From positions 1 through 64,000 of the forward strand of contig NZ_FCNY02000023.1 of assembly GCF_001544575.2 (NCBI RefSeq): 64,000 nucleotides of DNA, in the 5' to 3' direction. Below are positions 16,611-25,723 of this stretch, one piece after another. Positions within the stretch are counted from its first letter, which is position 1. Each line of letters starts with the position of its first letter. Under the pieces are notes generated by a model. It had not been told where the DNA came from and made no database searches. It saw nothing but the letters and a program-made list of their open reading frames with translations. The stretch comes from Caballeronia cordobensis. GTDB lineage: Bacteria > Pseudomonadota > Gammaproteobacteria > Burkholderiales > Burkholderiaceae. Made by a program: the position numbers and the translations under genes.

Positions 16611-19600
16611 ATGGAGCGCTTACACGTGCAGCAACCTGACCCGTTTTCTCTGTTGCCAGAACGAAATTTTGGAGCGGGTGGTGAAGCGCGCCGTCTCGCC
16701 GATATCACACGCGCCTACTCTGATGAAACAGTCGTATGGCAAGAGGCGGTCTACGATGAAGCGAGAGTGATTGCGGAGCGCATTGGCGCCAAAAAAATCG
16801 TTGACCTGGGTGTAGGGGGAGGGCAGAAATTAGCTCGAAAATTCGACGGTTTCGACGCCGAGCTTTTGCAGGTTGATTGGGCCGATAACAGAGAAAGGAC
16901 AGATTTGAACCTGCCCAGGTTCTTTCGAGCCAATCTGGAGGACGGTCCGGATCTCGATCGGCTGTTTCTCGAACTCAGCAGTGATAAGACGACGCTGATC
17001 ATCCTGTCTGATGTAATCGAGCATTTGGATGATCCACGCCTGCTCCTGAGGACGCTTCGCGCCGCGCTAAAGGTACATACCGGAAACCGTCTGGTGATAT
17101 CGACGCCGGATCGCGAACGAGTCGATGGCCTGAGATCAAACTCCATTCCTGATAATCCGACTCATATCCGTCAATGGACGATCGTGGAATTCTCTTCCAT
17201 GCTCGAGTCGTCTGGGTTTCGTGTGGATAGTATCAAGCTCGGACCTGACAACAAGTCCGACAAATCGCTTCGGACTATTATCGCTGAGGTGTCGTGTGAC
17301 GCAGATTTTTATGCCGAATTTCTTCGAAAAAACAACCTTCCCCCAAGCTCGGACCACCTCGTCATAACGACAGAGCATTCGAATGCATTGTCGACAGGAG
17401 GCATTGGTACCTATTACCAGATGGCCGAGGAGCATTCCGGAAAGAAAAGAATTTTTCTTTACTGCGGCGGCGGCGGCTTACCGGAAGAGTGGGCGCGCTT
17501 CGCCGAGACATCCAGATGGCTACACTGTTCTGCTATATGCGGTCGCTCGAACGACAGCCTTCAGCAGATCGCTGATGTGAACCATCACGAGGTACTGAGC
17601 GCCACCCTTTGGACCGTCTTTATCTACGATGACATCAAGCTCATCGAGTATCAGGACTATCGCGGCATCGGCATTCATGTCGCGCAGGCGAAGCGGGCTC
17701 GCATGCTTCCGTCGAGCGTCTTTGTTTTGGCATACGCACACGGCAATCACCTTTATCTCGACCACGCTGCGGGTACGATCTCGCAAGAGCGCGAGCTCGC
17801 TGTCGACGCGCGGGAACGCCTGAGCATCGAACTGGCCGACTGTGCTGTATTTCCTTCCGCTTTTCTCAGGGACCTTTACCTCAACGTAGGCGGCTTCCAG
17901 CCACGTCGTCATGTACTTCAGCCATACCCGATAAAGATCACTGACTCCGATCTTGTTGAAACAGATTTTGGCAAGGTAACGACGATCGTTTTCTACGGGA
18001 AACACACTGAACAGAAGGGCTACTTCGATTTTTGTGATGCGGTCGTTGAGCTTTTCAAAAATCCGTCATACCGCGCAACGGCTAAGCAAATCAAGCGAAT
18101 CGTCGTACTGGGGTCGACTGAGCCGGATTCTCGGTTGAGTGAGATTCCTGGTGTCGTCGTTGAATGCGGCTTTTATCCGCGCAATCGCGTCGTGGAGTTG
18201 CTCGCGAATCTTGCGTCGGAAGCCTTGGTCGTTCTTCCGTACAAGGGTGATAACCATCCGTTGTCGATATTCGAGGTGGTCGATACGCAGTGTCAACTGC
18301 TTGCCTATAAGGCAGGAGGCATTCCAGAACAGATTCCGGCGGAACTTCATGACCTTCTGCTTTCGGAACCCAACACAGAGGCGCTGGCCGCCGCAATGGA
18401 TCGCTGCATCGCGCTACCGTTTTGGGAGAGATGCGACCTTATTCGTCGCACGAAGGCTTCTATCAGGTGGCACTACGATAATCACGGTCAAAGTTATTCA
18501 AGACTCATTGAGTCGTTCAAGCAGTACCAGCCGACTCCTGACGTAACTGGCGGCGGCGAGGTCAGCTTGATTGTTCCGAACTTCAATGGAACGGCCGCAT
18601 TACTCGATGATGCGATTGTTGGAATACGCAATTCATTCAGGAAACCGCGTGTAGCAATCTTCGTTGATGATGCGTCGACGGAAGATAACTTCGCATTGTT
18701 GAAGAAGCACGGCGAGCACATCGAAGGGATTGCCACGGAGGTGATCCGCAACGATAAAAACCTCGGCCTGGCTGGAACGCGAAACGTAGGTCTGTCGCGC
18801 GTGACAACGCCCTATGTTTGCGCCCACGACAACGACAACATTCTGCTCAATCGATTCCTGGATATTGCTACGCGCGTATTAGACGAGAACCCTGAAGTCG
18901 CCGCGGTGACTTCATGGACGGTCGCCTTCAATGACGGAGACCAGTGGCAGGCGGGCAGTACTACCACGCTCAACTACAGATATCGCCCGATTGGAGCGGA
19001 CGTAGGTCTTGGCTTGAAAGACAACACATTCGGCGACGCAATGGCTGTGTATCGTGTGGATGCTGTCCGTGAGATCGGCGGCTGGGATCAAACGTCAAAA
19101 GCGCTATGGGAGGACTGGCAGTTATTCCTTAAGCTTGCCACACATGGAAAGCAGATTTGGGTAATCCCGAAAGAGATGATTTTGTATCGGGTCAGGCCGA
19201 CATCGATGTTGCGCTCTTACCCCAAGTTCAATGGATGGTTGCGAATCGCTAACGCTGTCCCCGGCATCCCGCCTAATCAGAAATACGGTCTGGCTCGAGC
19301 CATAACGACCCCGGATTGGAAGTTTGTTACGGAGCGTTTATCGCTGCAATGGCAGGTCAAGAATCTCTCTCTGGAGACGGGAAAACTCTCTCATGAGATC
19401 GAAAGGCTAACCAAGCAATGGTCCGCCGATGTCGCACACTTTTCCTCCGAAATCACGCAATGCCGACAGGAAATCGACAGGCTGTTGCCCGCCGAGATTG
19501 CTGCTCAGGAGATTCCCGCGCTACACAGGGAAATCGAGAGATTGAGTCAGATTGAGCGAAGCACAACGTGGCGAGCAACCCGTCGCCTACGCGAGTTCGC

Positions 19601-19673
19601 GGGTAAGCATCGCATCATCGCCGCTGTGCTACGACGCTTCACACGGGATGGCGCTGACATCACAGGAAAATAG
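16611..19673 (+). CDS. Three-domain methyltransferase / GT4 / GT2 glycosyltransferase fusion
   Basis: A 1020-aa protein with several domains. Residues about 40-230: SAM methyltransferase (KKIVDLGVGGGQK at 61-73, SDVIEHLDDP near 132). Residues about 245-625: GT-B glycosyltransferase of the GT4 type (STGGIGTYYQMAEEHSG, FYGKHTEQKGYFDF, then PLSIFEVVDTQCQLLAYKAG). Residues 650-900: GT-A, family 2 (SLIVPNFNG, FVDDAST, NLGLAGTRNVGLS, HDNDNI in place of the DxD). The tail (903-1000) is coiled coil ending in STTWRATRRLREF, a motif common at the end of O-antigen and surface-glycan transferases. AAGGA stands five bases before the ATG. It probably builds and caps a surface glycan. Base composition suggests horizontal origin. 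Confidence 0.82.
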   Translation: MERLHVQQPDPFSLLPERNFGAGGEARRLADITRAYSDETVVWQEAVYDEARVIAERIGAKKIVDLGVGGGQKLARKFDGFDAELLQVDWADNRERTDLNLPRFFRANLEDGPDLDRLFLELSSDKTTLIILSDVIEHLDDPRLLLRTLRAALKVHTGNRLVISTPDRERVDGLRSNSIPDNPTHIRQWTIVEFSSMLESSGFRVDSIKLGPDNKSDKSLRTIIAEVSCDADFYAEFLRKNNLPPSSDHLVITTEHSNALSTGGIGTYYQMAEEHSGKKRIFLYCGGGGLPEEWARFAETSRWLHCSAICGRSNDSLQQIADVNHHEVLSATLWTVFIYDDIKLIEYQDYRGIGIHVAQAKRARMLPSSVFVLAYAHGNHLYLDHAAGTISQERELAVDARERLSIELADCAVFPSAFLRDLYLNVGGFQPRRHVLQPYPIKITDSDLVETDFGKVTTIVFYGKHTEQKGYFDFCDAVVELFKNPSYRATAKQIKRIVVLGSTEPDSRLSEIPGVVVECGFYPRNRVVELLANLASEALVVLPYKGDNHPLSIFEVVDTQCQLLAYKAGGIPEQIPAELHDLLLSEPNTEALAAAMDRCIALPFWERCDLIRRTKASIRWHYDNHGQSYSRLIESFKQYQPTPDVTGGGEVSLIVPNFNGTAALLDDAIVGIRNSFRKPRVAIFVDDASTEDNFALLKKHGEHIEGIATEVIRNDKNLGLAGTRNVGLSRVTTPYVCAHDNDNILLNRFLDIATRVLDENPEVAAVTSWTVAFNDGDQWQAGSTTTLNYRYRPIGADVGLGLKDNTFGDAMAVYRVDAVREIGGWDQTSKALWEDWQLFLKLATHGKQIWVIPKEMILYRVRPTSMLRSYPKFNGWLRIANAVPGIPPNQKYGLARAITTPDWKFVTERLSLQWQVKNLSLETGKLSHEIERLTKQWSADVAHFSSEITQCRQEIDRLLPAEIAAQEIPALHREIERLSQIERSTTWRATRRLREFAGKHRIIAAVLRRFTRDGADITGK

Positions 19674-19820
19674 TCACGCACGTGAATGCGTGACGAGTGT
19701 CGTATCGTTTGGGTGGACGTCGCGGACAAAGAGTGGCGGTCGAGAGACGAATCTCCTCGGCCTACCTCGTCCAGTACTTCGCGTCGGCTCAGAATGAGAG
19801 AGCAACTTTTGAGGGCTCGT

Positions 19821-21158
19821 ATGGACGATTCGAAAATCAGTGGCCTTGATCCAAGAGCACTTTGTCTTGGAGATAGTTGCTTTCTCGATGATGAGTTTCT
19901 GCTGTCCACTAAAGAGTTGTTCTTTCGCTATTTCGGTGGAATGAGAAATAGTGGAACCAATTCGTACGAACTCGACCGGATTTCCTCGGCGATTTTTTAT
20001 TTGAGATCGCTGCTAAAAAGAAAGGGAGTGACGGGAAAAAATAAGGTTGCATTGGAAATCGGTAGTGGAAAAGGCATGAAGTCGATTGCCTTGGCCGACC
20101 TCTTCGAAAGATATATTGGCATTGAAATAAATCAGCTTGATTTGCGCCAGGCAGAAGAGCGCAACAGAGAATTTGGAACGGGGAGCGTCGATTTTATCTG
20201 CGGTAATGCCACTGATATCCTCGAAAACGCAGACGCGCATGGTATCCCGCAAAAAATCGACGTCCTGATACTTTACGCTGTCCTGGAGCATCTCACGCTG
20301 CAGGAGCGTACGACAGTTCTGGAAATAGCTGACAAAGTGATGCAATCAGGTGGTCAAGTATTAGTGATGGAAGCGCCAAATCGGCTGATCCCCTTCGATT
20401 CACATACATTTCAGGGGCATTTTTTCAATTGGCTTCCGGATGAACCTGCAAACGAGTTGGCGCGTGCAGAGGCTCAAGATCCTCAAATAAAGAAAATGCT
20501 GATCCCGTGGCATGAACCTGATGCTCATGTCAGACTCGCTAGAGCCGGACGAGGCGTCAGCTATCATGATTTTTCAGATTTCCTGAGAGACCCCGAGAGT
20601 GGCTGCGCGTTCCTTGCCGATGGTTTTGACGTCGAGATGCTTAATATTGAGCCTTTCGACTATCAACAGTTCCAGCTTTTCGGATATCTCGATGCGAATG
20701 TGCAAAATGTAAATGCGTTCGTATTTAGCAGACGATGGCTCGACTTCATAATGGAGAAGAGGCGGCCGTATCGAAATTATCAAATAAAAAAATTTATTTC
20801 GCCGCACTGGCCAAATTGGGCTAAGTTCGATCGTCCGCCGCTGTTCTGGCAACCCGTGGCAGTGATTCTCTCGTCGTGCAATCCGCGCTGGACCTACGAA
20901 GCTGAAACGGAATTCGTTTCGGAAATAACACTCTTGTTCGGCGCACCGGAGAAGAGAGGTCGAATGCACATCTTCGTGAACGGCGGAAAGTTGTATGAGA
21001 TCGACGTGCTCGGACTAGTCACATCGAAACCGACGATCTGGCATAACGACCATTCGGTAAAGCTCACCGTCAACACCGTCATTCAGGAACTGCGCATAGA
21101 GATCGATGTATCTGACGGTCCGATACTTTTTCAAGGGTGCGTCCTATCTATATCTTAG
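19821..21158 (+). CDS. SAM-dependent methyltransferase of the glycan cassette
   Basis: A 445-aa protein with a class I methyltransferase domain: KVALEIGSGKGMKSIAL (about residues 73-89), YIGIEINQLDLRQ, and ILYAVLEHLTLQER (about 150-163). The C-terminal 130 residues have a beta-rich look and no motif I recognise; they may bind carbohydrate. The start MDDSKISGLD at 19821 has GAGGG five bases upstream; earlier in-frame starts lack a ribosome site. It lies 147 bases after the glycosyltransferase fusion and has the lowest GC of the window. Likely target is a sugar of the same glycan. Confidence 0.75.
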   Translation: MDDSKISGLDPRALCLGDSCFLDDEFLLSTKELFFRYFGGMRNSGTNSYELDRISSAIFYLRSLLKRKGVTGKNKVALEIGSGKGMKSIALADLFERYIGIEINQLDLRQAEERNREFGTGSVDFICGNATDILENADAHGIPQKIDVLILYAVLEHLTLQERTTVLEIADKVMQSGGQVLVMEAPNRLIPFDSHTFQGHFFNWLPDEPANELARAEAQDPQIKKMLIPWHEPDAHVRLARAGRGVSYHDFSDFLRDPESGCAFLADGFDVEMLNIEPFDYQQFQLFGYLDANVQNVNAFVFSRRWLDFIMEKRRPYRNYQIKKFISPHWPNWAKFDRPPLFWQPVAVILSSCNPRWTYEAETEFVSEITLLFGAPEKRGRMHIFVNGGKLYEIDVLGLVTSKPTIWHNDHSVKLTVNTVIQELRIEIDVSDGPILFQGCVLSIS

Positions 21159-21279
21159 GACCTGGATGTGCTAACGGCTTGATACCGTCAAATCGGGCGT
21201 GTGTTTTTCGCACGTCCAACTCGGGTCACAATAGACGATTTGCTGCAGACTCCTAATCAATCGAATTTTTGCCGCCGGC

Positions 21280-21378
21280 CACAAAACAAAAAGCCCAGTC
21301 ACGAGGACTGGGCTATCTGCTTGATTTCTTTGGTAGGCCGTACGGGATTCGAACCTGTGACCAACGGATTAAAAGTCC
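21280..21378. repeat. attL: left 99-bp direct repeat of the tRNA-Lys island
   Basis: This stretch matches 28589-28687 at 96 of 99 positions; the three differences all fall in the loop of the terminator hairpin. It contains that hairpin (21292-21314) and 48 bases of tRNA-Lys 3' half. The offset between copies is constant at 7309 bases, as expected for an integrated element. Confidence 0.9.
21331..21378 (-). pseudogene. tRNA-Lys 3' fragment
   Basis: The 3' 48 bases of tRNA-Lys, from the anticodon stem to CCA, identical to the intact gene at 28640-28715. After 21378 (towards the 5' side) the sequence diverges, so no cloverleaf can form. It is the displaced or duplicated end made by site-specific integration. 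Confidence 0.9.
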
Positions 21379-21413
21379 TCGTGTTCTCATGTTTATTGTT
21401 ATTGATTGCCGTT

Positions 21414-21525
21414 GTGTAGGCGAGAAAATTTCAATTAAAACAATGGACTTTCGTCAAACCCACGGATTTCGATGTTGATCGAAATTCCTTCGTTGCCCTA
21501 GAATTTGCCTACACAGTGCCTACAC
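21414..21525. promoter_or_regulatory. Candidate integrase arm-type sites, left end
   Basis: Two direct copies of TGCCTACAC (21506-21514 and 21517-21525), separated by AG, lie just before the integrase start. An inverted copy with eight of nine bases (GTGTAGGC) lies at 21414-21421. The same double site recurs at the other end of the element. Placement near both attachment ends suggests binding by the integrase or its directionality factor. Confidence 0.55.
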
Positions 21526-21548
21526 GGGATAGGCGAATAGGCAAACGA

Positions 21549-22904
21549 ATGGCAAAAACGAATCTCACGGCGGCGCGCGTGGCGTCGCTGCAATGCGAGC
21601 CGGGTAAGAAGCAGACGATCATCTTCGATGCGAAGACGCGCGGTTTCGGTTTGCGCGTGACGGCGGCGGGCGGGCGTTCCTACATCCTTGAAAGCCGTCT
21701 GCACGGTCGCACGGTGCGGCTGACGATTGGCGATCCGAGCAATTGGAAACTCGAAGACGCCCGTGAGCGCGCGGCGGAGTTTCGCGTGTTGCTCGACAAA
21801 GGCATTGATCCGCGAGAGCAAGAAGCGAAGGATCGCGCCGCCGACGAAGCGAAACGCGACGCCGCAAAACGGAAAGAGGCGACAGTCGGCGAAGCATGGG
21901 CTGCATATCTCGACTATCAATCCGAGCGCCAACGGCGCGGCGTTGACAAGGCTTGGGGCATGCGTCACATGGACGACCATAAGCGCCTTGCCGCAACGGG
22001 CGGCATGCAAAGGGCGCGCGCGAAAGAACTGACGCGACCGGGGCCGCTTGCCGAGCTGATGCCCTTGCGCCTGTCCGAACTCACAAGCCAGCGCATCGCG
22101 CAATGGCTCGACGGGCATCGCGTGGACCGTCCGACAATGGCAGCATTGGCGTTTCGCCTGCTCCGCGCGTTCATTCGCTGGTGCGACGACAGCGACAACG
22201 ACGAAGGCCATGCACAGGCGGCGGCCCGGTATCGCGGAATCATTCCGGGCGACGTGTATAAGGCGCGTGCCGTGAAAGACGCGGTTTCACGTCCGAAAGC
22301 GAAGGACGGAGATTGTCTGCAGCGCGAGCAGCTTAGCGCGTGGTTCTCGGGCGTGCGTCAAATCGGAAACCCGGTGATCTCCGCCTACCTGCAAACTCTA
22401 CTGCTGACCGGGCCGCGCCGCGAAGAACTGGCCGCGCTTCGCTGGACGGACGTTGATTTTCGTTGGGGCAGTCTGTCGTTGAGCGATAAGGTGGAAAGCG
22501 AGGGGCGCGTAATACCGTTGACGCCCTATGTGGCGTCGTTGCTGGCGACGCTGCCGCGTCGCAACGAATGGGTTTTCAGTAGCCCGCTATCCGAAGATGG
22601 AAGGCTGGCCGAACCGCGTATCGCACATAGAAAGGCACTACGCGCCGCCGGTCTGCCGCATATCTCGCTGCATGGTCTGCGCCGGTCGTTCGGCACGCTG
22701 TCCGAATGGTGTGAGGTGCCGGTCGGTGTGGTGGCGCAGATTCAAGGGCACAAGCCAAGCGCGATCGCCGAGAAGCATTACCGCCGCCGACCGCTGGACC
22801 TGCTGCGCATGTGGCACAACAAGGTTGAAGTGTGGATGCTGGAACAGGCGGGCATCGAGTTTGACGGCACGCAAGCGCAAACCGGGCTGCGCGCTGTGCA
22901 ATAG
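21549..22904 (+). CDS. int: Tyrosine-recombinase integrase
   Basis: A 451-aa site-specific recombinase with the P4-like layout: an N-terminal arm-binding DUF4102-type domain (TIIFDAKTRGFGLRVTAAG, residues about 20-40), a core-binding domain, and a C-terminal catalytic domain. Catalytic residues seen: Arg in LTGPRREELAAL, HGLRRSFGT (His and Arg), QGHKPSA and the nucleophile Tyr in EKHYRRRP. The start MAKTNLTAARV at 21549 fits the family. It lies 170 bases inside attL and reads into the island, so it should mediate integration into tRNA-Lys. Confidence 0.93.
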   Translation: MAKTNLTAARVASLQCEPGKKQTIIFDAKTRGFGLRVTAAGGRSYILESRLHGRTVRLTIGDPSNWKLEDARERAAEFRVLLDKGIDPREQEAKDRAADEAKRDAAKRKEATVGEAWAAYLDYQSERQRRGVDKAWGMRHMDDHKRLAATGGMQRARAKELTRPGPLAELMPLRLSELTSQRIAQWLDGHRVDRPTMAALAFRLLRAFIRWCDDSDNDEGHAQAAARYRGIIPGDVYKARAVKDAVSRPKAKDGDCLQREQLSAWFSGVRQIGNPVISAYLQTLLLTGPRREELAALRWTDVDFRWGSLSLSDKVESEGRVIPLTPYVASLLATLPRRNEWVFSSPLSEDGRLAEPRIAHRKALRAAGLPHISLHGLRRSFGTLSEWCEVPVGVVAQIQGHKPSAIAEKHYRRRPLDLLRMWHNKVEVWMLEQAGIEFDGTQAQTGLRAVQ

Positions 22905-23008
22905 CCGGAGCATAATCGCGGTACCCCGCCTAGCTCGACGGAGCAAAAAGCCGGTTCCCTTCGCCGGTCTGACGGGGCCTTCCTGAAGGGCGCGTTGGAG
23001 GGGCGCAA

Positions 23009-23692
23009 ATGTCGAGCCGCGACATGTCAGCTTCTGCGCCGGATGGCGCGGAGGGCGAAACCAGTACCAGCGTTCAGCTAAGCCAATTCTTCTCGACGTT
23101 TCTCGTTCATTATCCACAGTTCGAACAGGCGTTCGCCGCGTTTGCCGCTGACGTGGGAAGACTGCTTGTCACGGCGTCGCAGACTCTCGCTCCCATCGTC
23201 AAAGGCTTCGCGGTCTTGCAGGCGAAAGATCGACGCGCCGAGGAGTTATCCAAACTGATTCACTCGGAAACTGAGGGCCTGTCATCCTTACAGGAACGCC
23301 TGACTGCCGAGCCTATTGACGCTTGGACGCTTATCGCGCTTATCAGTAAGGAGCGCGAGCTATCCGAGAGCGAATTGGAAAAGAGATTGGTGGCCGAGTA
23401 CGCCGCTGATTCCACTGAACGCGGGCGCATCGGCGCGCACGGTCGGCACCATAGCGAGGCGACGGAGCGGAAACGGCGTGATCTCGAAGCGCACTGTCGC
23501 GAGCAGGCGGCGAGAATGGTCGACGGAAGACCGCTCTACCGATCAAAGGCTGCATTAATTCGTGACATTGCCGACCAATCAGAACGATTCGGCCTCAATG
23601 ATTTTGGAGCCATAGCGAGGCGCATCGACGCGATGAATCTTCAGGTGCCACACTGGAAACGACGAAGAGCATCCAAGGCGACGACCGATTAA
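23009..23692 (+). CDS. Hypothetical 227-aa island protein
   Basis: I do not recognise this protein. It has no signal peptide. Residues 25-70 (LSQFFSTFLVHYPQFEQAFAAFAADVGRLL) are hydrophobic and helical but not clearly membrane-spanning. Residues 75-165 are charged and helical, ending in a basic tail (HWKRRRASKATTD). A strong ribosome site (GGAGGGG) lies seven bases before the ATG, so it is likely translated. It follows the integrase by about 100 bases. It is a candidate cargo or regulatory gene. Confidence 0.65.
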   Translation: MSSRDMSASAPDGAEGETSTSVQLSQFFSTFLVHYPQFEQAFAAFAADVGRLLVTASQTLAPIVKGFAVLQAKDRRAEELSKLIHSETEGLSSLQERLTAEPIDAWTLIALISKERELSESELEKRLVAEYAADSTERGRIGAHGRHHSEATERKRRDLEAHCREQAARMVDGRPLYRSKAALIRDIADQSERFGLNDFGAIARRIDAMNLQVPHWKRRRASKATTD

Positions 23693-23741
23693 TAGCTTTG
23701 CGGCGCAAAGCATGTTCTGTGCGGCGCGAGTCAGCTTCTAT

Positions 23742-23755
23742 GCGTCGTACGACGC
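23742..23755. promoter_or_regulatory. 14-bp perfect palindrome upstream of the HTH gene
   Basis: GCGTCGTACGACGC reads the same on both strands and lies 72 bases before the start of the HTH-protein gene. It could be an operator; no second copy was noticed nearby. Confidence 0.3.
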
Positions 23756-23826
23756 TTTCATTGGACATCTCAGCAACATTTAATGTCGTCATTGCCGATA
23801 GCGCTCGATGAGCGTTGGGGAATTCG

Positions 23827-24093
23827 ATGACGAAAATTGCAGACACAAGCAGCCTGACACGCGACGATGCGCTGGACTGCTTTTCACGCGAAACAATCGC
23901 TGTGCTGATTGCTCGCGGTATTGAACCGAGCCTTACCACGGAGCAAGCTGCCGCCGCGCTGAACCGCAAGCCGCAGACCTTGCGCAAGTGGGCGTGTCTC
24001 GAATGTGGCCCGATTCGCCCTGTGCGTATCTGCGGACGGCTTGCATGGCGTGCGTCCGACATTCAACGCTTGTTGAACGGGGGCGCGGAATGA
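23827..24093 (+). CDS. Small helix-turn-helix DNA-binding protein
   Basis: An 88-aa protein. Residues 36-85 form an excisionase/MerR-type winged helix: LTTEQAAAALNRKPQTLRKW is the helix-turn-helix, followed by a beta wing (PVRICGRLAWRASDIQRLL). Proteins of this type serve as excision factors or regulators in integrative elements. GGGG lies six bases before the ATG at 23827. Its stop overlaps the next start as ATGA, so it heads an operon with the 148-aa protein and the ATPase. Confidence 0.75.
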   Translation: MTKIADTSSLTRDDALDCFSRETIAVLIARGIEPSLTTEQAAAALNRKPQTLRKWACLECGPIRPVRICGRLAWRASDIQRLLNGGAE

Positions 24094-24536
24094 CGCCCAC
24101 TTCAGCAACGCTGCGATACGCCGCGATGATCTCCGCCGACAGCCCTGACGACGCCGAAGCGCTCGCGGCGGCGCGTGCTGAATTCTGGGCGCGTTGGCGG
24201 GCAGCCTCAACGCATCGCGCCGATACGCGCCGCGCATCCGCGAGGATACCTCTTCCGTACGCTTCATCTTGCAGAACTCCCCATCAACGCACGCAACAGT
24301 CTGAACCAACCGGCGCGTGCCGCCGCGCTGCCGAATCGCTACAGACGTGGTTTGAGCGCTGCATCGAGCGCGAACTGAACCGCTGCGAGCAAGGCATGAC
24401 GCCGGAGGAATGGCGCGCACACTGCGACTGGATCGAGGACCACGCGCGCTGCTGTCTGTGGGAAGCACTCGAACGCCGCGCCGCGCGCGGTGAACTTCTC
24501 ATCGAGAGGAAGCCATGCGCAACGCCGACGACTTAA
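24090..24536 (+). CDS. Hypothetical 148-aa island protein
   Basis: Not recognised. The N-terminal third is Ala-rich and helical; the C-terminal 60 residues (ESLQTWFERCIERELNRCEQ, then WRAHCDWIEDHARCCLWEALERRA) contain four cysteines in helices. It starts inside the stop of the HTH gene and its end overlaps the ATPase start by 22 bases, so the three genes are translationally linked. Confidence 0.55.
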   Translation: MTPTSATLRYAAMISADSPDDAEALAAARAEFWARWRAASTHRADTRRASARIPLPYASSCRTPHQRTQQSEPTGACRRAAESLQTWFERCIERELNRCEQGMTPEEWRAHCDWIEDHARCCLWEALERRAARGELLIERKPCATPTT

Positions 24537-25723
24537 CGCGCTGCGCGGCACTGATCGAGTTCAACGACATGCGCCGCCAGCATATCGACGCCGCAACGCT
24601 GCGCGCCGCCAAACCGGATGCTGCGAAGGCAAATTCAGAAAGCAAGCGCGCGCATACGACCAACGCGGCGCGCGTCATCCTGCAGCGCGCCGCCGACGTG
24701 CAGCCGCAGCCGATTCGCTGGCTCTGGCCGGACTGGTTGCCAGCCGGGAAGCTGACGATTCTCGCGGGCGCGGCGGGCAGGGGAAAAACGACGCTCGCGC
24801 TAGCTTTTGCTGCGGTGGTCTCGCGTGGTGGGCGCTGGCCGGACGGCAGCGCGTGCGCCGACGGTGGAAACGTGCTCGTATGGTCAAGCGAAGACGACGT
24901 GTCGGATACGCTCGTGCCGCGCCTGATACTGGCCGGAGCCGACTTGAACCGCGTTCATTTCGTGTGCAATGTCAAAAGCGCAGACGGGGAACTCATGCCG
25001 TTCGATCCGGCGCGCGACATGCCACTGTTGAGCGAGCAAATCGCCGAAATCGGCGGCGCGCGGCTGCTGCTTGTCGATCCTGTATTGAGCGCGGTCAGCG
25101 GGGATGCACATCGCGCCAACGACGTTCGCCGCAACCTTCAGCCGCTTGTGGATCTCGCGGCGGCGCACGGTTGCGCGGTCATCGGCATTTCGCATTTCTC
25201 GAAGGGCACGCAAGGAAGAACGCCTGTCGAACGCGTCTTGGGTTCTCAGGCGTTCGGCGCGCTCGCGCGAATGGTGTTGGTCACGGCGAAGGACGAAGGC
25301 GCTGAACGGCGCATTCTGGCGCGCGCGAAGTCAAACGTAGCGCCCGACGATGGCGGGTTCGCCTACAGGCTGGAACGCCGCGAAGCGCTTCCGGGCATCG
25401 TGTCGAACTGCGTCGAATGGGGCGAGCGCATCGAAGGCAGCGCGCGTGAGATTTTGAACGAGGTCGAGCGCGATCCCGACATGGGCGGAGAATTCACGGA
25501 GCGCGATGAAGCCGCAGCGTTTCTGCGCTCTCTGCTGTCGGACGGTCCCTTGGCGGCAAAGCAGATCGAATCCGACGCGCGCGGAGCTGGTCATGCGTGG
25601 CGCACCATCGAACGGGCAAAGCGCGACATGGATATCGAGGCGCGCAAGATCGGGCAAAAGTGGGTCTGGGCGCTGCCATCCGAAGACCGCCAACCGGACG
25701 CCGAAGACCGCCAAGCGGATTAG
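24515..25723 (+). CDS. RepA-like hexameric ATPase/helicase (AAA_25)
   Basis: A 402-aa RecA-fold ATPase. Walker A GAAGRGKTTLAL (about residues 84-95), WSSEDDVSDTLVPRL after it, Walker B ARLLLVDPVLSAV (about 183-195), and the sensor region VIGISHFSKGTQG (about 227-239). The C-terminal 100 residues look like a winged helix (GPLAAKQIESDARGAGHAW). This is the RepA/DnaB-related group used by plasmids and replicating satellites. AGGA stands five bases before the ATG. Two copies of an 11-base repeat in its last codons spell the near-repeat EDRQPD/EDRQAD and begin a candidate origin. Confidence 0.82.
   Translation: MRNADDLTRCAALIEFNDMRRQHIDAATLRAAKPDAAKANSESKRAHTTNAARVILQRAADVQPQPIRWLWPDWLPAGKLTILAGAAGRGKTTLALAFAAVVSRGGRWPDGSACADGGNVLVWSSEDDVSDTLVPRLILAGADLNRVHFVCNVKSADGELMPFDPARDMPLLSEQIAEIGGARLLLVDPVLSAVSGDAHRANDVRRNLQPLVDLAAAHGCAVIGISHFSKGTQGRTPVERVLGSQAFGALARMVLVTAKDEGAERRILARAKSNVAPDDGGFAYRLERREALPGIVSNCVEWGERIEGSAREILNEVERDPDMGGEFTERDEAAAFLRSLLSDGPLAAKQIESDARGAGHAWRTIERAKRDMDIEARKIGQKWVWALPSEDRQPDAEDRQAD

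Noticed and set aside
21331..21378. Second tRNA-Lys gene at the left end of the island
   Set aside because: Only the 3' 48 bases are present; D arm and 5' acceptor strand are missing.
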